Shown: positions 27,944 to 36,802 of the stretch, in pieces
Layout: each line of letters opens with the position of its first letter
Position numbering within the stretch: the first letter of the stretch is position 1
Position numbers and translations under genes: made by a program
Source of the DNA: Pararobbsia silviterrae
GTDB lineage: Bacteria; Pseudomonadota; Gammaproteobacteria; Burkholderiales; Burkholderiaceae
Assembly: GCF_003628125.1 (NCBI RefSeq)
Contig: NZ_RBZU01000009.1
Location: 124,001-188,000, forward strand
Length of the DNA stretch: 64,000 nucleotides
Direction of reading: 5' to 3'
Notes under the pieces: model-generated
What the model was told of the DNA's origin: nothing
The model's database searches: none
The model's input: the letters and a program-made list of their open reading frames with translations, nothing else

Positions 27944-28672
27944 ATGAATGTCCGAGTCGTCCGGGGCGCGCGTGCCGTGCCCCGGTATGCCGCCACGCCG
28001 ATGGCGGCATGGGTGTGTTCCGCATTGGTGGTATGCCTCGGCGCCGGGCTCTCCGGTTGCCATTCCTCTTCGACTCAAAACGACACCGGCGCAGCCAAGC
28101 GCGACGCGAGCAGCGCCGCTCAGGCCGGCGCGGTCGATGCGGCCTCGGGTGCGGCATCGAAAGCAGCATCCGGTGCGGCATCAAATACGACATCAAATAC
28201 GGCATCAGCTACGGCATCAAGCGGCGCCTCGGGCGCGCTCGCGGGCATCGCGAAAGCGGCGAGCGCCGCCATGGCGGCGGGCGCATCCGCGGTGTCGGCC
28301 GCGCGTCCCGCGTTCGATGCGGCCGCCGCGACATCGACGAGCGCGCTCGGTATCGTGGCGGCGTCGGTTTTCGAATCGGCCAAGGCCTCGATCGGGATGC
28401 CCGCGTCGGGTCCGCGTCTGAGCGATGTCGCGAATGCAACGAACGCCACGATCGGCGAAGCGGCGTCGAAGGTCATTGCGAAAGCCGGCGATGGCCTCAT
28501 CGAGGCCGGCACGCAACTCCAGTCGTTCGCGAGCAGCGCGGTCGCGGCCAGCACGCCGCTCGCCGCGAGCCGGGCGGACGCGTCCGCATCGGCGGTCGCA
28601 TTGGCGTCCGCGCCGGCTTCGGCATCGCGTCCCGGATGGCGTCGCGCATCGTACAAGCGGCATGCCCGGTGA
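27944..28672 (+). CDS. Ala/Ser-rich lipoprotein of unknown function
   Basis: A 242-residue frame with a ribosome site (GGAGG) upstream of ATG 27944 and a lipobox LSGC at C39. The mature part is about half Ala and Ser. It begins with six 12-bp units encoding AASK, AASG, AASN and the like, then continues as a probable amphipathic helical region (GALAGIAKAASAAMAAGASA, AKASIGMPASGPRLSDVANA) and ends in a basic tail (RPGWRRASYKRHAR). No family recognised. The lipobox and ribosome site make translation likely. Confidence 0.65.
   Translation: MNVRVVRGARAVPRYAATPMAAWVCSALVVCLGAGLSGCHSSSTQNDTGAAKRDASSAAQAGAVDAASGAASKAASGAASNTTSNTASATASSGASGALAGIAKAASAAMAAGASAVSAARPAFDAAAATSTSALGIVAASVFESAKASIGMPASGPRLSDVANATNATIGEAASKVIAKAGDGLIEAGTQLQSFASSAVAASTPLAASRADASASAVALASAPASASRPGWRRASYKRHAR
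28151..28222. repeat. In-frame 12-bp repeats in the Ala/Ser-rich lipoprotein gene
   Basis: Six 12-bp units related to GCGGCATCAAAT, each differing from its neighbour by one to four bases. They encode four-residue Ala/Ser/Thr/Asn units immediately after the lipidated N-terminal region. Confidence 0.85.
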
Positions 28673-28808
28673 GTGCGTGGTCTCGATGCCGCGCGATATT
28701 GGGTGGATTTCACGTGTGAGGCGCATCGATGCGCACGGATCGTCCGCGCCGGTAAGAACATGTAACTGCCCACAACACACAGGCGATCCTTTGCGTCGCA
28801 CTTATCCC

Positions 28809-28837
28809 TTGACCGTGGGTATATCTGTACCTATGCT
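28809..28837 (+). promoter_or_regulatory. Sigma-70-type promoter of the Rrf2 regulator gene
   Basis: TTGACC (28809-28814) and TATGCT (28832-28837) are separated by 17 bp, a near-consensus promoter about 95 bp ahead of the regulator start. The spacer holds an inverted pair GGTA/TACC (28818-28831), a possible autoregulatory operator. Confidence 0.75.
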
Positions 28838-28931
28838 CGTTTCAGTTTCCCGGTTCAAGCCCGAACCGCGAGACCCTTGGCAATTGTGAGCATGTTTGCC
28901 TTGATCATTGAGTGATCGACGAGGAGAGACA

Positions 28932-29393
28932 GTGAACACCAGTAGTCGGTTCGCGGTCGGTGTACATATCCTGGCCATGCTTGCCCTTCATGACGGATCG
29001 CCGCTGTCGTCCGAGCGCATTGCGGCCAGCGTCAACACCAACCCGGCGCTGATTCGGCGCCTGCTGTCGATGCTCGCGCAGGCGGGCCTGACGACAGCGC
29101 AGCTCGGCACCGGCGGGGGCGCATTGCTCGCGCGCGATCCCGCCGAGATTCGGCTCGTCGATGTGTATCGCGCACTCGAAGATGCACCGGTGTTCGCCTT
29201 GCATCGCGAACGCCCGGCGGCGGGGTCGGTGGTCGGCCGACACATCCGCACGGTGCTGCTCGAAGTGTCGGATCGCATCGAACACGCGATCGATGCGACG
29301 CTCGCCGAGCAGACTCTCGCAGATCTGGCGAGCTCGCTGACGCAGCACGAGAAAGCGCGTGTCCGCAAGGTCGCGAAGCGCAAGGTCGGCTGA
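28932..29393 (+). CDS. Rrf2-family transcriptional regulator without cluster-ligand cysteines
   Basis: A 153-residue winged-helix regulator of the Rrf2 family (SRFAVGVHILAMLALHDG, NTNPALIRRLLSMLAQAGL, LGTGGGALLARDPAEIRLVDVYRAL). It contains no cysteine, so it cannot hold the Fe-S cluster of IscR or NsrR and falls with the YwnA/CymR-like members. The start is GTG 28932, chosen for the ribosome site GAGGAGAGA directly upstream; the longer frame to 28908 runs through that site. A near-consensus promoter lies at 28809-28837. Its target is not evident from context. Confidence 0.85.
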   Translation: MNTSSRFAVGVHILAMLALHDGSPLSSERIAASVNTNPALIRRLLSMLAQAGLTTAQLGTGGGALLARDPAEIRLVDVYRALEDAPVFALHRERPAAGSVVGRHIRTVLLEVSDRIEHAIDATLAEQTLADLASSLTQHEKARVRKVAKRKVG

Positions 29394-29546
29394 GTCTTCG
29401 CGAAACGTTTTGTTGCAAACGATCGGCTCGCGCACGGGTCGATCGACGTTTTGGCGCGCTGCGAGCGGGCACAATAGCGGCCGATGTCGTCACGGCGATT
29501 GCAAAACCGTGACGCTCGATTGTGTTCATGTCTTGCAGAGGGCTCG

Positions 29547-32147
29547 ATGCGTCCGTCGTGTTCGACAATCCAGCCAAGCTGTGCCGCGCGCCCGCATGCG
29601 CGGTTGACCGGCGTTCTGGTTTTCTTGTGCCTGCTCGTTGCGATGAGCGCGGCGTTCGTCTCGCCGTGCGCGCATGCCGCGGATGCGGGTAGCGCCGCGC
29701 CCGCGCCCGCCACCGTCGCGCCGACCGGCGCCGCCGCCGCGATTCCCTCGCTGCCCGCATTCGCGAAGCTGATCGCCCCCGCGCAGCCCGCATCGGCCGC
29801 TTCGGCCCCGAGCCCGGCGAGTCAGGCCGAACTCGAGCAGTCGCTCGACTCGGTCATTTCGACGCTCGACAACGACAAGCAGCGCACGGCGCTCGTCACG
29901 CAACTCAAGAAGCTTCGCGATGCGAACCGTCTCGCCGATGCCTCGCAGACGGCGGCGCCGCCCGCGAGCGCGGGTTTGCTCGGCGCGATCGCGACAGGCT
30001 TGACCGAAGTCCAGCAAAACGTGCGCGTGGGCCGCTCGCCGTATCGCTACTGGCAATCGCGCATGCACGCGGCCGCGCGCGACTGGGTCGGGATCTTCTA
30101 CGGCAGCACGGGCACGCCGTTCAAGGAGCTCGTGCTCGATTTCTTTTCGCTGCTCGCGCTCTGGGCTTTCACCGTGTTCGCGCTCGCGTACGCCGAGCGC
30201 CGCTGTGCGCGCTATTTCCGCTACACGGTCCGACTCCAGCCGAATCCGACGACGCCCGCACTGCTGTTGTTCGCGACGCGCCGAATTGCGCCTTTGACAG
30301 TTGCTTTTGTCGTGACACTCACGCTGCAGCGCATGCTCGATCCGTCGCTGGGCCGCATGCTCGTGGTCATCGTGGCCTATGCGATCGTCGCGGGCGCGGT
30401 GTTCTCGGCATTGTGTCTGATCATGTTCTCGCTTTTTTCCGCGGGACATCGGCGCGCGGCGGTCCAGGTGCTGCTCGTGCGCGCGCGCCGCCTTCTCGTG
30501 CTCGTCGGCGTGCTCGGCGCGCTCGGCGACGCGGCCGTCGACGATCGCGTCGTCGCGATGCTCGGCGGCAATCTCGCCGCGCTGTTGTCGACGTTTTGTA
30601 ATATGGGCGCGGCCATCAGCGTCGCCGTTTTCGCGCTCGCGTTCCGGCGTCCGATCGCGCATCTGCTCGGCAATCGCGCCTATGAATACCGGACCGCGCA
30701 TCGCGCGCGCAACGAAACGTTCTCGATCATCGCTTCGCTCTGGCATATGCCGGTCCTGCTGTTGTGCTTCGCGTCGATCCTCGCGACGATCATGGGCACG
30801 GATTCATCCGAGCATGTGCTCCAGAAGGCGATCGGCAGCGCGGTGCTGATGGTCGTCGCGTTCTTCCTGACCGCGATCATCCGGCACCTGACGCGCTCGC
30901 CCGAACGCGCGAGACGTCGCCAGCGGCATGGGCAATCCGTGTATCTGATCCGTCTCGTGCGGTTCTTCGGTTCGCTGCTGACGGTGTTCGTCTGGCTCGG
31001 TTTTATCGAACTCAATGCGCGGGTCTGGGATCATTCGGTCCTGCGCTTCGCGCGCGAATCCGCGAGCGGGCGCGGCATCAGCCACTCGATCTTCAGCATC
31101 TGCGCGACCTTGTTCTTCTCATGGCTCGTCTGGATCATCCTCGACACGGCCGTAACCGAGGCGCTCAATCCGACGACGCATCGCGGCAAGCAGTCCAAGC
31201 CGAGCAGCCGCGCGCGCACGATGCTGCCGCTGATCCGCAACTTCACGTTCGTCGTGATCCTCGTGATCGTCATCATTTCGACGCTCGCGAATCTGGGCAT
31301 CAACGTCACGCCGCTGATCGCGGGCGCGAGCGTGATCGGTCTCGCGTTCGGCTTCGGCGCGCAGTCGCTCGTTCAGGACCTGATCACGGGCCTGTTCATC
31401 CTGATCGAGGACACGATCTCGGTCGGCGACTCGATCGAAGTCGACGGCGGTCATGCGGGCATTGTCGAGACGCTGAGCATCCGCACCTGCCGTCTGCGCG
31501 ATTCGCAAGGCGCGATCCATGCGATTCCGTTTTCTCAGATCAAGACGATCAAGAACCTCTCACGCGATTTCGCCTATGCGGTGTTCGACGTGCGCGTGCC
31601 GTTCTCGGCCGATGTCGATCAGATCACCGAATTGATTCGCGAAGTCGGCAAGGACCTGCACGACGACGTCCGCTACCGGCGCGAAATGCTCGGCCCCGTC
31701 GAGGTGTTCGGGCTCGACCGCTTCGATCCGAACTGGATGGTCATCAAGGGGCAGATTCGCACGCGTCCGCTTCAGCAATGGCCGATCGTGCGCGCGTTCA
31801 ATCAGCGTTTGAAGCGCAAGATGGACGAGGCGGGTGTCGAGATTCCCGTGCCGCAGATGATGCTGCGCTCGTCGACCGACGCGCAGGCGGTGGCATCGCG
31901 CGACGACGCGAGCGCGCCGATGCCGGCGCGTGATACATGGCAACCGCTCGCGCCGCGCTCGGCGCACGGCGACGAACCGGCCGCCGAGCATCCTGGCGAG
32001 CATGACACTGGGCATGGCGGTCAGCACGGCGCCGCGCCGACGTCGAAAAAGCCCTTGGCTTCGAGCGATGTCGCGCAGGCATCGCAGGCGTCGAACGACA
32101 TCCAGCCGCAGATCTCGACCGCGGGCGAGGGCGTCGGCCCGCGTTAG
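29547..32147 (+). CDS. Large mechanosensitive channel of the MscS family
   Basis: An 866-residue inner-membrane channel that relieves osmotic downshock. It has a signal peptide (about 14-46, ending AHAAD), a periplasmic Ala/Pro-rich and helical segment, and many membrane segments (about 190-520). The MscS pore and beta domain follow (INVTPLIAGASVIGLAFGFG, QSLVQDLITGLFILIEDTIS, VGDSIEVDGGHAGIVETLSI), then the cytoplasmic cage domain and a disordered His/Ala/Ser-rich tail (about 790-866). It is much longer than E. coli MscS (286) and comparable to MscK/YbdG-like large members. ATG 29547 is preferred to 29484 because the signal peptide then starts properly. Confidence 0.9.
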   Translation: MRPSCSTIQPSCAARPHARLTGVLVFLCLLVAMSAAFVSPCAHAADAGSAAPAPATVAPTGAAAAIPSLPAFAKLIAPAQPASAASAPSPASQAELEQSLDSVISTLDNDKQRTALVTQLKKLRDANRLADASQTAAPPASAGLLGAIATGLTEVQQNVRVGRSPYRYWQSRMHAAARDWVGIFYGSTGTPFKELVLDFFSLLALWAFTVFALAYAERRCARYFRYTVRLQPNPTTPALLLFATRRIAPLTVAFVVTLTLQRMLDPSLGRMLVVIVAYAIVAGAVFSALCLIMFSLFSAGHRRAAVQVLLVRARRLLVLVGVLGALGDAAVDDRVVAMLGGNLAALLSTFCNMGAAISVAVFALAFRRPIAHLLGNRAYEYRTAHRARNETFSIIASLWHMPVLLLCFASILATIMGTDSSEHVLQKAIGSAVLMVVAFFLTAIIRHLTRSPERARRRQRHGQSVYLIRLVRFFGSLLTVFVWLGFIELNARVWDHSVLRFARESASGRGISHSIFSICATLFFSWLVWIILDTAVTEALNPTTHRGKQSKPSSRARTMLPLIRNFTFVVILVIVIISTLANLGINVTPLIAGASVIGLAFGFGAQSLVQDLITGLFILIEDTISVGDSIEVDGGHAGIVETLSIRTCRLRDSQGAIHAIPFSQIKTIKNLSRDFAYAVFDVRVPFSADVDQITELIREVGKDLHDDVRYRREMLGPVEVFGLDRFDPNWMVIKGQIRTRPLQQWPIVRAFNQRLKRKMDEAGVEIPVPQMMLRSSTDAQAVASRDDASAPMPARDTWQPLAPRSAHGDEPAAEHPGEHDTGHGGQHGAAPTSKKPLASSDVAQASQASNDIQPQISTAGEGVGPR

Positions 32148-32151
32148 CCGA

Positions 32152-32232
32152 CTTATTCGGCTTATTGGGCTTACTCGGCTTACTCGGCTTACTCGGCTTA
32201 CTCGGCTTACTCGGCTTACTCGGCTTACTCGG
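32152..32232. repeat. 9-bp tandem repeat array between mscS-like and cysteine dioxygenase genes
   Basis: Nine units of CTTACTCGG, seven perfect and the first two variant (CTTATTCGG, CTTATTGGG), lie between two convergent genes. The stop codon of the minus-strand cysteine dioxygenase gene lies in the last unit. Because the unit is 9 bp, every unit further downstream repeats the same in-frame stop (GCC GAG TAA on the minus strand). Confidence 0.95.
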
Positions 32233-32860
32233 CTTCGGCCGCCGTGGCGCTGAGCACGGGATCGTCGAGATCGACGAGCCGATTGACACGTGACGCGAGC
32301 GCGTCGGCATGCACGCCGTAGACATGGATGGAGACCGCCACGGTCGTACCGCGATTCGCGAGCCGGTGTATCCCATCGGACGCCGGGCCGACAAACGACG
32401 CCGCGCCGGCGGGCCGCATCCGCGTGCCGATATATGACGCGCGGCCGTCCGTGCCGCGCGCGCTGAACCATTCCTCGGTCAAGGCGCCCTTGACGACCCG
32501 ATATCCGCACCACGTGTGATGCCCATGCACGGGCGTGACTTGTCCGGGGCGCCAGATCAGCGCAGCGGCCGCGAAGCGGCCCGACGCGTCGCTTGCGAGC
32601 AGATGACGTGCGTAGCGTTCGGCGCATCCGTCGAGCACGTTCGCGGGCAGCAGGTCGACGAGCGGCGCGGCCTCCCTTAACGCGTCGCATACGCGAGCCT
32701 CGAACGTATCGGCATGCGCGCCGCACGCGCCTTCGAGCACGCGGCGGAAGTGCGTCGAAAGGTCATCGAACATGGCCTGTGCATGGTTTGTGCTCGTGAC
32801 AGAGCGCACGGTGGCGGCGGGGCGGTCGGCCCGGCCGGCGCGATAGGGACCTGAACTCAT
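32225..32860 (-). CDS. Bacterial cysteine dioxygenase (cupin)
   Basis: A 211-residue cupin-fold, non-haem iron enzyme of the cysteine dioxygenase type I family, which oxidises cysteine to cysteine sulfinate. The metal-binding motif is PVHGHHTWCGYRVVKGALTE, with a third histidine in DGIHRLANRG. The C-terminal half is HVYGVHADALASRVNRLVDL. The start is uncertain: ATG 32860 and ATG 32773 are both possible and neither has a clear ribosome site. It is divergent from an Lrp-type regulator, which probably controls it. The stop codon sits in the 9-bp repeat array. Confidence 0.85.
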   Translation of the reverse strand: MSSGPYRAGRADRPAATVRSVTSTNHAQAMFDDLSTHFRRVLEGACGAHADTFEARVCDALREAAPLVDLLPANVLDGCAERYARHLLASDASGRFAAAALIWRPGQVTPVHGHHTWCGYRVVKGALTEEWFSARGTDGRASYIGTRMRPAGAASFVGPASDGIHRLANRGTTVAVSIHVYGVHADALASRVNRLVDLDDPVLSATAAEAE

Positions 32861-32884
32861 GGATCGGCGCAAAAGTCTGATTCG

Positions 32885-32945
32885 ATGAGGAGATTTATAT
32901 CATTCAAAACATTGAATTTTTTTCTAAAAAATTGTATTTAAGATT
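32885..32945. promoter_or_regulatory. A+T-rich divergent promoter with inverted repeat between cysteine dioxygenase and Lrp-type genes
   Basis: A markedly A+T-rich stretch in GC-rich DNA. TTGAAT (32912-32917), 17 bp, TATTTA (32935-32940) form a plausible promoter for the plus-strand regulator. ATTCAA-AACA-TTGAAT (32902-32917) is a perfect inverted repeat, suitable as an Lrp-type operator covering both genes. Confidence 0.6.
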
Positions 32946-32978
32946 TTTTAAATAGAACGATTTTCTACGGAACCGATC

Positions 32979-33443
32979 ATGGATCAGATTGACCGCAAAC
33001 TGCTCGAATTGCTTCAGCGAGACGCGACGACACCCGTGGCCGAGTTGGCCCAGCAGGTCAATCTGTCTCAGACGCCGTGCTGGAAGCGCGTCCAGCGGCT
33101 CAAGGAAAGCGGCGTGATTCGCTCGCAGGTCGCGCTGTGCGATGCGCGCAAGCTCGGTGTCGGCACGACGGTGTTCGTGTCGATACGCACGAATCAGCAC
33201 AACGAGGCCTGGGCGCGACAGTTCACCGACGCTGTCACGGCGATTCCCGAAGTCGTCGAGGTCTATCGGATGAGCGGGGAGACGGACTATCTGTTGCGGA
33301 TCGTCGTCGCGGATATCGACGACTACGATCGGATCTACAAGCGGCTGATTCGCGACGTCTCGCTGCACGACGTGAGTTCGAGTTTCGCCATGGAGCAGAT
33401 CAAGTATTCGACGGCGCTGCCTGTCAGGTCGTTTGAGCAATAG
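32979..33443 (+). CDS. Lrp/AsnC-family transcriptional regulator
   Basis: A 154-residue regulator with an N-terminal helix-turn-helix (IDRKLLELLQRDATTPVAEL, VNLSQTPCWKRVQRLKESGV) and a C-terminal RAM/AsnC ligand domain (IPEVVEVYRMSGETDYLLRI). Members bind amino acids and act as local or global regulators. It is divergent from the cysteine dioxygenase gene across an A+T-rich promoter region with an inverted repeat, so cysteine-responsive activation of that gene is the natural inference. Confidence 0.92.
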   Translation: MDQIDRKLLELLQRDATTPVAELAQQVNLSQTPCWKRVQRLKESGVIRSQVALCDARKLGVGTTVFVSIRTNQHNEAWARQFTDAVTAIPEVVEVYRMSGETDYLLRIVVADIDDYDRIYKRLIRDVSLHDVSSSFAMEQIKYSTALPVRSFEQ

Positions 33444-33508
33444 CCGCGTAAAATGCGCGACAAACCCGCGCGCGCGTCGATGCGCCGCACGAACGTCTTC
33501 CACTGCCC

Positions 33509-33721
33509 ATGAACGCCCCTAAAAAGAAACTCGATGCCGTTCGATCGATCGGCATTTTCGTGTTCGTTTTCGTCGCATTGATGATCGCGATGCTGCTCTA
33601 TGAGGCGATCTCGGGTCGCAAGGAATACGAATCGGAACAGCGCGCGGCGGCGGATGTCTCGGCGAGCGCGGCCGAACCGGCGTCGGCGAGCGCGGCATCG
33701 GCCGCATCGGGCGCGAACTGA
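33509..33721 (+). CDS. Small single-pass membrane protein of unknown function
   Basis: A 70-residue protein with a basic start (MNAPKKKLDAVR), one strongly hydrophobic segment (about 13-33, IGIFVFVFVALMIAMLLYEA) and an Ala/Ser/Glu-rich tail. The topology is probably N-in with the tail in the periplasm. It lies 65 bp after the Lrp-type regulator and may be transcribed with it. No family recognised. Confidence 0.6.
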   Translation: MNAPKKKLDAVRSIGIFVFVFVALMIAMLLYEAISGRKEYESEQRAAADVSASAAEPASASAASAASGAN

Positions 33722-33779
33722 CGTGGCCCCGATTCATGCGGCCCCGACTCATGCGGCCCGATCCGACGCCGCGAGATCG

Positions 33780-36158
33780 TCACGCCGGTAAGCGGATCGC
33801 GGCGGCGTCTTTGCGGATCCGCTCGGAGACCGCGATCATTTGCTTGGTCTGATGCACGAGCAGCTTGAGGTCTTGAATCGTCTCGGGGCTTGTCGACGGA
33901 TCTTTTTCGAGCGCGACGACGAGGGTGTCGAGCACGCGCGAGCGTTCGCGCGGATCGCCCGTTTGCGCCGATAGATCGCCTTGCTCCGCATGCACGAGAT
34001 TCGCGCGCACGTCGCCGAGCGCCGCGTCGAGTTTGGGCAAGTCCGCTTCGGGTGCGGGCGGCGCGACAAACAGCGGCGTCGCCGCGGCCATCTGCGAACC
34101 GAGCGTGTGACTTTGCACGAGCAGATCGTTGAGTTCGGCGACGAAGCGTTGCTGCGATTTCGGTTCGAGCATCATGCGCTGAAACGCATTGCCGAGATTC
34201 GCAAATGCGACGTGCATGTTCTTGCGTGCGAGACGCCGCGTGAAGTCCGCATCGATGACCGCATCGGCCGCGCGCGTCGGCGATCGGCTGCCCGCGCGCG
34301 CGCCGAGTTGTTCGCCGAGCTTGCCGCGTTGCATGAGCGGCGCGGCCGGCGCGACTTGAGCCGCGGCGAGGCCGGACGCGGACGCGGACGAAGACGATGC
34401 CGAAGATGGAGCGGATGCACCCGCGTTCGCTGCGCCGGCGGCCTCGGCGCCGCGCGGCCAGACTGCATCGAGATAGCGGCGCATCGATGCGATGACCTCG
34501 TTGACCGCGGGCCGCATCAGCCGGTATTCCCAGTACGGAAACAGATAGCTCGATCCGATCGCGAGCGCGCAGCCGACCGCCGTGTCGATCGCGCGCTCGC
34601 CGATGAGCCGCATGCTCGCGGGCGCGAGCAGGTGATAGAGGATCAGCACGAACGCCGACGTGAACGCGACGCTCGCCGTGTAGTTGAAGATCGTCAGGCT
34701 ATACGACATGACCATGCACGCGGCCATGATCGCAAGCTCGATATCGCGGTTGTGGATCGACAGCACGAGCGCGACGCTCGCCGCGCAGCCGATTGCCGTG
34801 CCGATGATCCGCTGCGCATTGCGCTGTCGAGTCATCGAGAAGCCGGGCTTCAGAATGATGATCGTCGTCATGCAGATCCAGTAGCTGTGGGTCAGCGGCA
34901 GGATCTTGCCGAGCCAGAACCCGAGCGCGACGGCGATCGCGACGCGCAGCGCATGCCGGAAGCTCGGCGAGGCCATCGTGAGGTTCGACAGCAGCAGCCG
35001 CCATTGGACGCGGCGCGTGACGAGAAAGCGGTCGAGCGCCTTGTCGATGGGCATTTCAGGCTTCTGGACCGCGATGTCCCGATGCGTGTTCGCGCGCATC
35101 TTGTCGAGCACGCGCGCCGCGCTCCAGATGCGCCGGTATGACGCGACGACGGCCGAATAGGCCTCGGGATGTTGCGCCGGATAGTGCTTCTTGCGCAGTT
35201 GCTCGATCTCGTATTCGATCGCGCGGAATTCGGCCTTCGTATGCGTGCGCTCGTCGACGGGCGTATCGCGGAGCACGGCGAGGCCGACGTGTTCGAGATC
35301 GTCGGCCAGCTTGTCGAGCAGGTCGCGAAAGAACAGCATGAGGTCGGCGTCGCCGAAGGTCGAGCGCACGAGCGGATAGTCCGTGTGCGCGGCGAGCACG
35401 CCCTCGTGCAGATCGACCGTATTGATGAACAGATTGAACAGCACCGTGCGCCGCGCATCGAGCTGACCGTTTTCGAGCTTCGGCAGATTGCGCAGCGCGA
35501 TATCGCGCGCGGCGTCCTGCTTGTCGACGGTCGGGATCTGACGCAGCACGAGATTCCGGTAGCACTCGTCGAGATCGCGTTGAGGGTCGTAGAACGCGGC
35601 GCGCGCACGGACGTATTCGGCGAGCGCGAACAGGTTGTCGGCGATGGCCTGCTGTTCGATGCGGTCGCGCAGCAGCGTGCTGAGCGCCGTGCTCCAGTAG
35701 GTGTACCAAAGGCCGCCCGCGAGGATCCAGCCGGCGTTCTCGAATGCCTCGACGACGGTGAAGCGTTCATCCATCGTGAGAATCATCATGAACAGCGTCG
35801 CAAAGCCGATCTGCGGCCAGCGGAATCCATAGACGACCGTCAGCGACAACGTGAACGACAGCGCGACGACCGTCACGAACAGCGCCACGGGCCAGGGCGT
35901 CACGAGCCCCGTGACGAGTGCCGACGCAAAGCCGAGCACCGCGCACGACAGCATCTCGTTGTGCTTGTATTTGATCGGACCCGGCATATCGACCGCGCAT
36001 GCCGCGAGCGCACCGGCCGATATCGTGAAGCCGAGGTCGGTATCGTGCAGCACGAGCACGCAGAGAATCACGGGAAAGGAAACGCCGAACGCGATGCGCA
36101 GGCCGCCGTAGAAATACTGGCTATAGAGAAACTTTCTGATCTCGGTCGAATATCGCAT
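33780..36158 (-). CDS. FUSC-family inner-membrane transporter (aromatic-acid exporter type)
   Basis: A 792-residue protein of the FUSC/YccS/AaeB group. Two blocks of membrane helices (about 15-170 and about 405-550; VSFPVILCVLVLHDTDLGFT, VAIAVALGFWLGKILPLTHS, YWICMTTIIILKPGFSMTRQ) flank cytoplasmic helical domains (about 180-400 and 560-792). The second membrane block carries the FUSC hallmark near RNAQRIIGTAIG. A low-complexity Ala/Ser stretch sits at about 570-600. Substrate unknown; family members export aromatic acids or fusaric-acid-like compounds. Confidence 0.88.
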   Translation of the reverse strand: MRYSTEIRKFLYSQYFYGGLRIAFGVSFPVILCVLVLHDTDLGFTISAGALAACAVDMPGPIKYKHNEMLSCAVLGFASALVTGLVTPWPVALFVTVVALSFTLSLTVVYGFRWPQIGFATLFMMILTMDERFTVVEAFENAGWILAGGLWYTYWSTALSTLLRDRIEQQAIADNLFALAEYVRARAAFYDPQRDLDECYRNLVLRQIPTVDKQDAARDIALRNLPKLENGQLDARRTVLFNLFINTVDLHEGVLAAHTDYPLVRSTFGDADLMLFFRDLLDKLADDLEHVGLAVLRDTPVDERTHTKAEFRAIEYEIEQLRKKHYPAQHPEAYSAVVASYRRIWSAARVLDKMRANTHRDIAVQKPEMPIDKALDRFLVTRRVQWRLLLSNLTMASPSFRHALRVAIAVALGFWLGKILPLTHSYWICMTTIIILKPGFSMTRQRNAQRIIGTAIGCAASVALVLSIHNRDIELAIMAACMVMSYSLTIFNYTASVAFTSAFVLILYHLLAPASMRLIGERAIDTAVGCALAIGSSYLFPYWEYRLMRPAVNEVIASMRRYLDAVWPRGAEAAGAANAGASAPSSASSSSASASGLAAAQVAPAAPLMQRGKLGEQLGARAGSRSPTRAADAVIDADFTRRLARKNMHVAFANLGNAFQRMMLEPKSQQRFVAELNDLLVQSHTLGSQMAAATPLFVAPPAPEADLPKLDAALGDVRANLVHAEQGDLSAQTGDPRERSRVLDTLVVALEKDPSTSPETIQDLKLLVHQTKQMIAVSERIRKDAAAIRLPA

Positions 36159-36382
36159 CGAGGAACGGACGGCTTCGCGCGCCGACTTGCCATGGACGCC
36201 AGCAGTCTAGCGTGTCTGCCGGGCCCGCGGGATTCGGACTTGGCGGATCGATATGTGCGCGCCGGCGAACCGTGTGTGCGAATGCGCCGCGCGGGAGCGG
36301 CGACTCGATCGAGTGACAACGGCGTCGTCGTCGAGCGTGCCGTCGAGGCCCGGTCGAGTCCGGATCGAGCCTCAGTCGAACC

Positions 36383-36790
36383 TCAGTCGAGCACGCGACC
36401 GCGATTGGCCTTGATCTCGCCGCGTCGTGTTTTGCCGTCGAGACGCCGGACCTTTGACGCGAAGGTCGGCCGCGTCGCGCGCCGCGATGCCGGTGTGAAG
36501 CTCACGCGTTCGACGAGCTCGCGCAGTCGCGCGATGGCCTCTTCGCGGTTGCGTTCCTGGGTCCGTTGGGTTTGCGCCTTGATCACGATCACGCCCTCGC
36601 GCGTGATCCGATGATCGGCGAGCGCGAGCAGGCGTTCCTTGAGCACGTCGGGCAGCGACGACGCACGAATATCGAAGCGCAGATGCACGGCGCTCGACAC
36701 CTTGTTGACGTTCTGGCCGCCCGCGCCTTGCGCGCGAACCGCGGTGATTTCGATGTCGTCGGGCGCAAGCGTGAAAGCGGTCCTCGACAT
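36383..36790 (-). CDS. arfB: Alternative ribosome-rescue factor ArfB (peptidyl-tRNA hydrolase, YaeJ)
   Basis: A 135-residue release-factor-like protein that rescues stalled ribosomes by hydrolysing peptidyl-tRNA. The catalytic GGQ is at residues 24-26 ([19 protein letters not shown]). The basic C-terminal tail ([20 protein letters not shown]) is the part that enters the empty mRNA channel. ATG 36790 is chosen over the TTG at 36799. It starts 12 bp after the EAL gene stop, so the two are probably co-transcribed. Confidence 0.93.
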   Translation of the reverse strand: MSRTAFTLAPDDIEITAVRAQGAGGQNVNKVSSAVHLRFDIRASSLPDVLKERLLALADHRITREGVIVIKAQTQRTQERNREEAIARLRELVERVSFTPASRRATRPTFASKVRRLDGKTRRGEIKANRGRVLD

Positions 36791-36802
36791 GACGGGCAAG
36801 TC

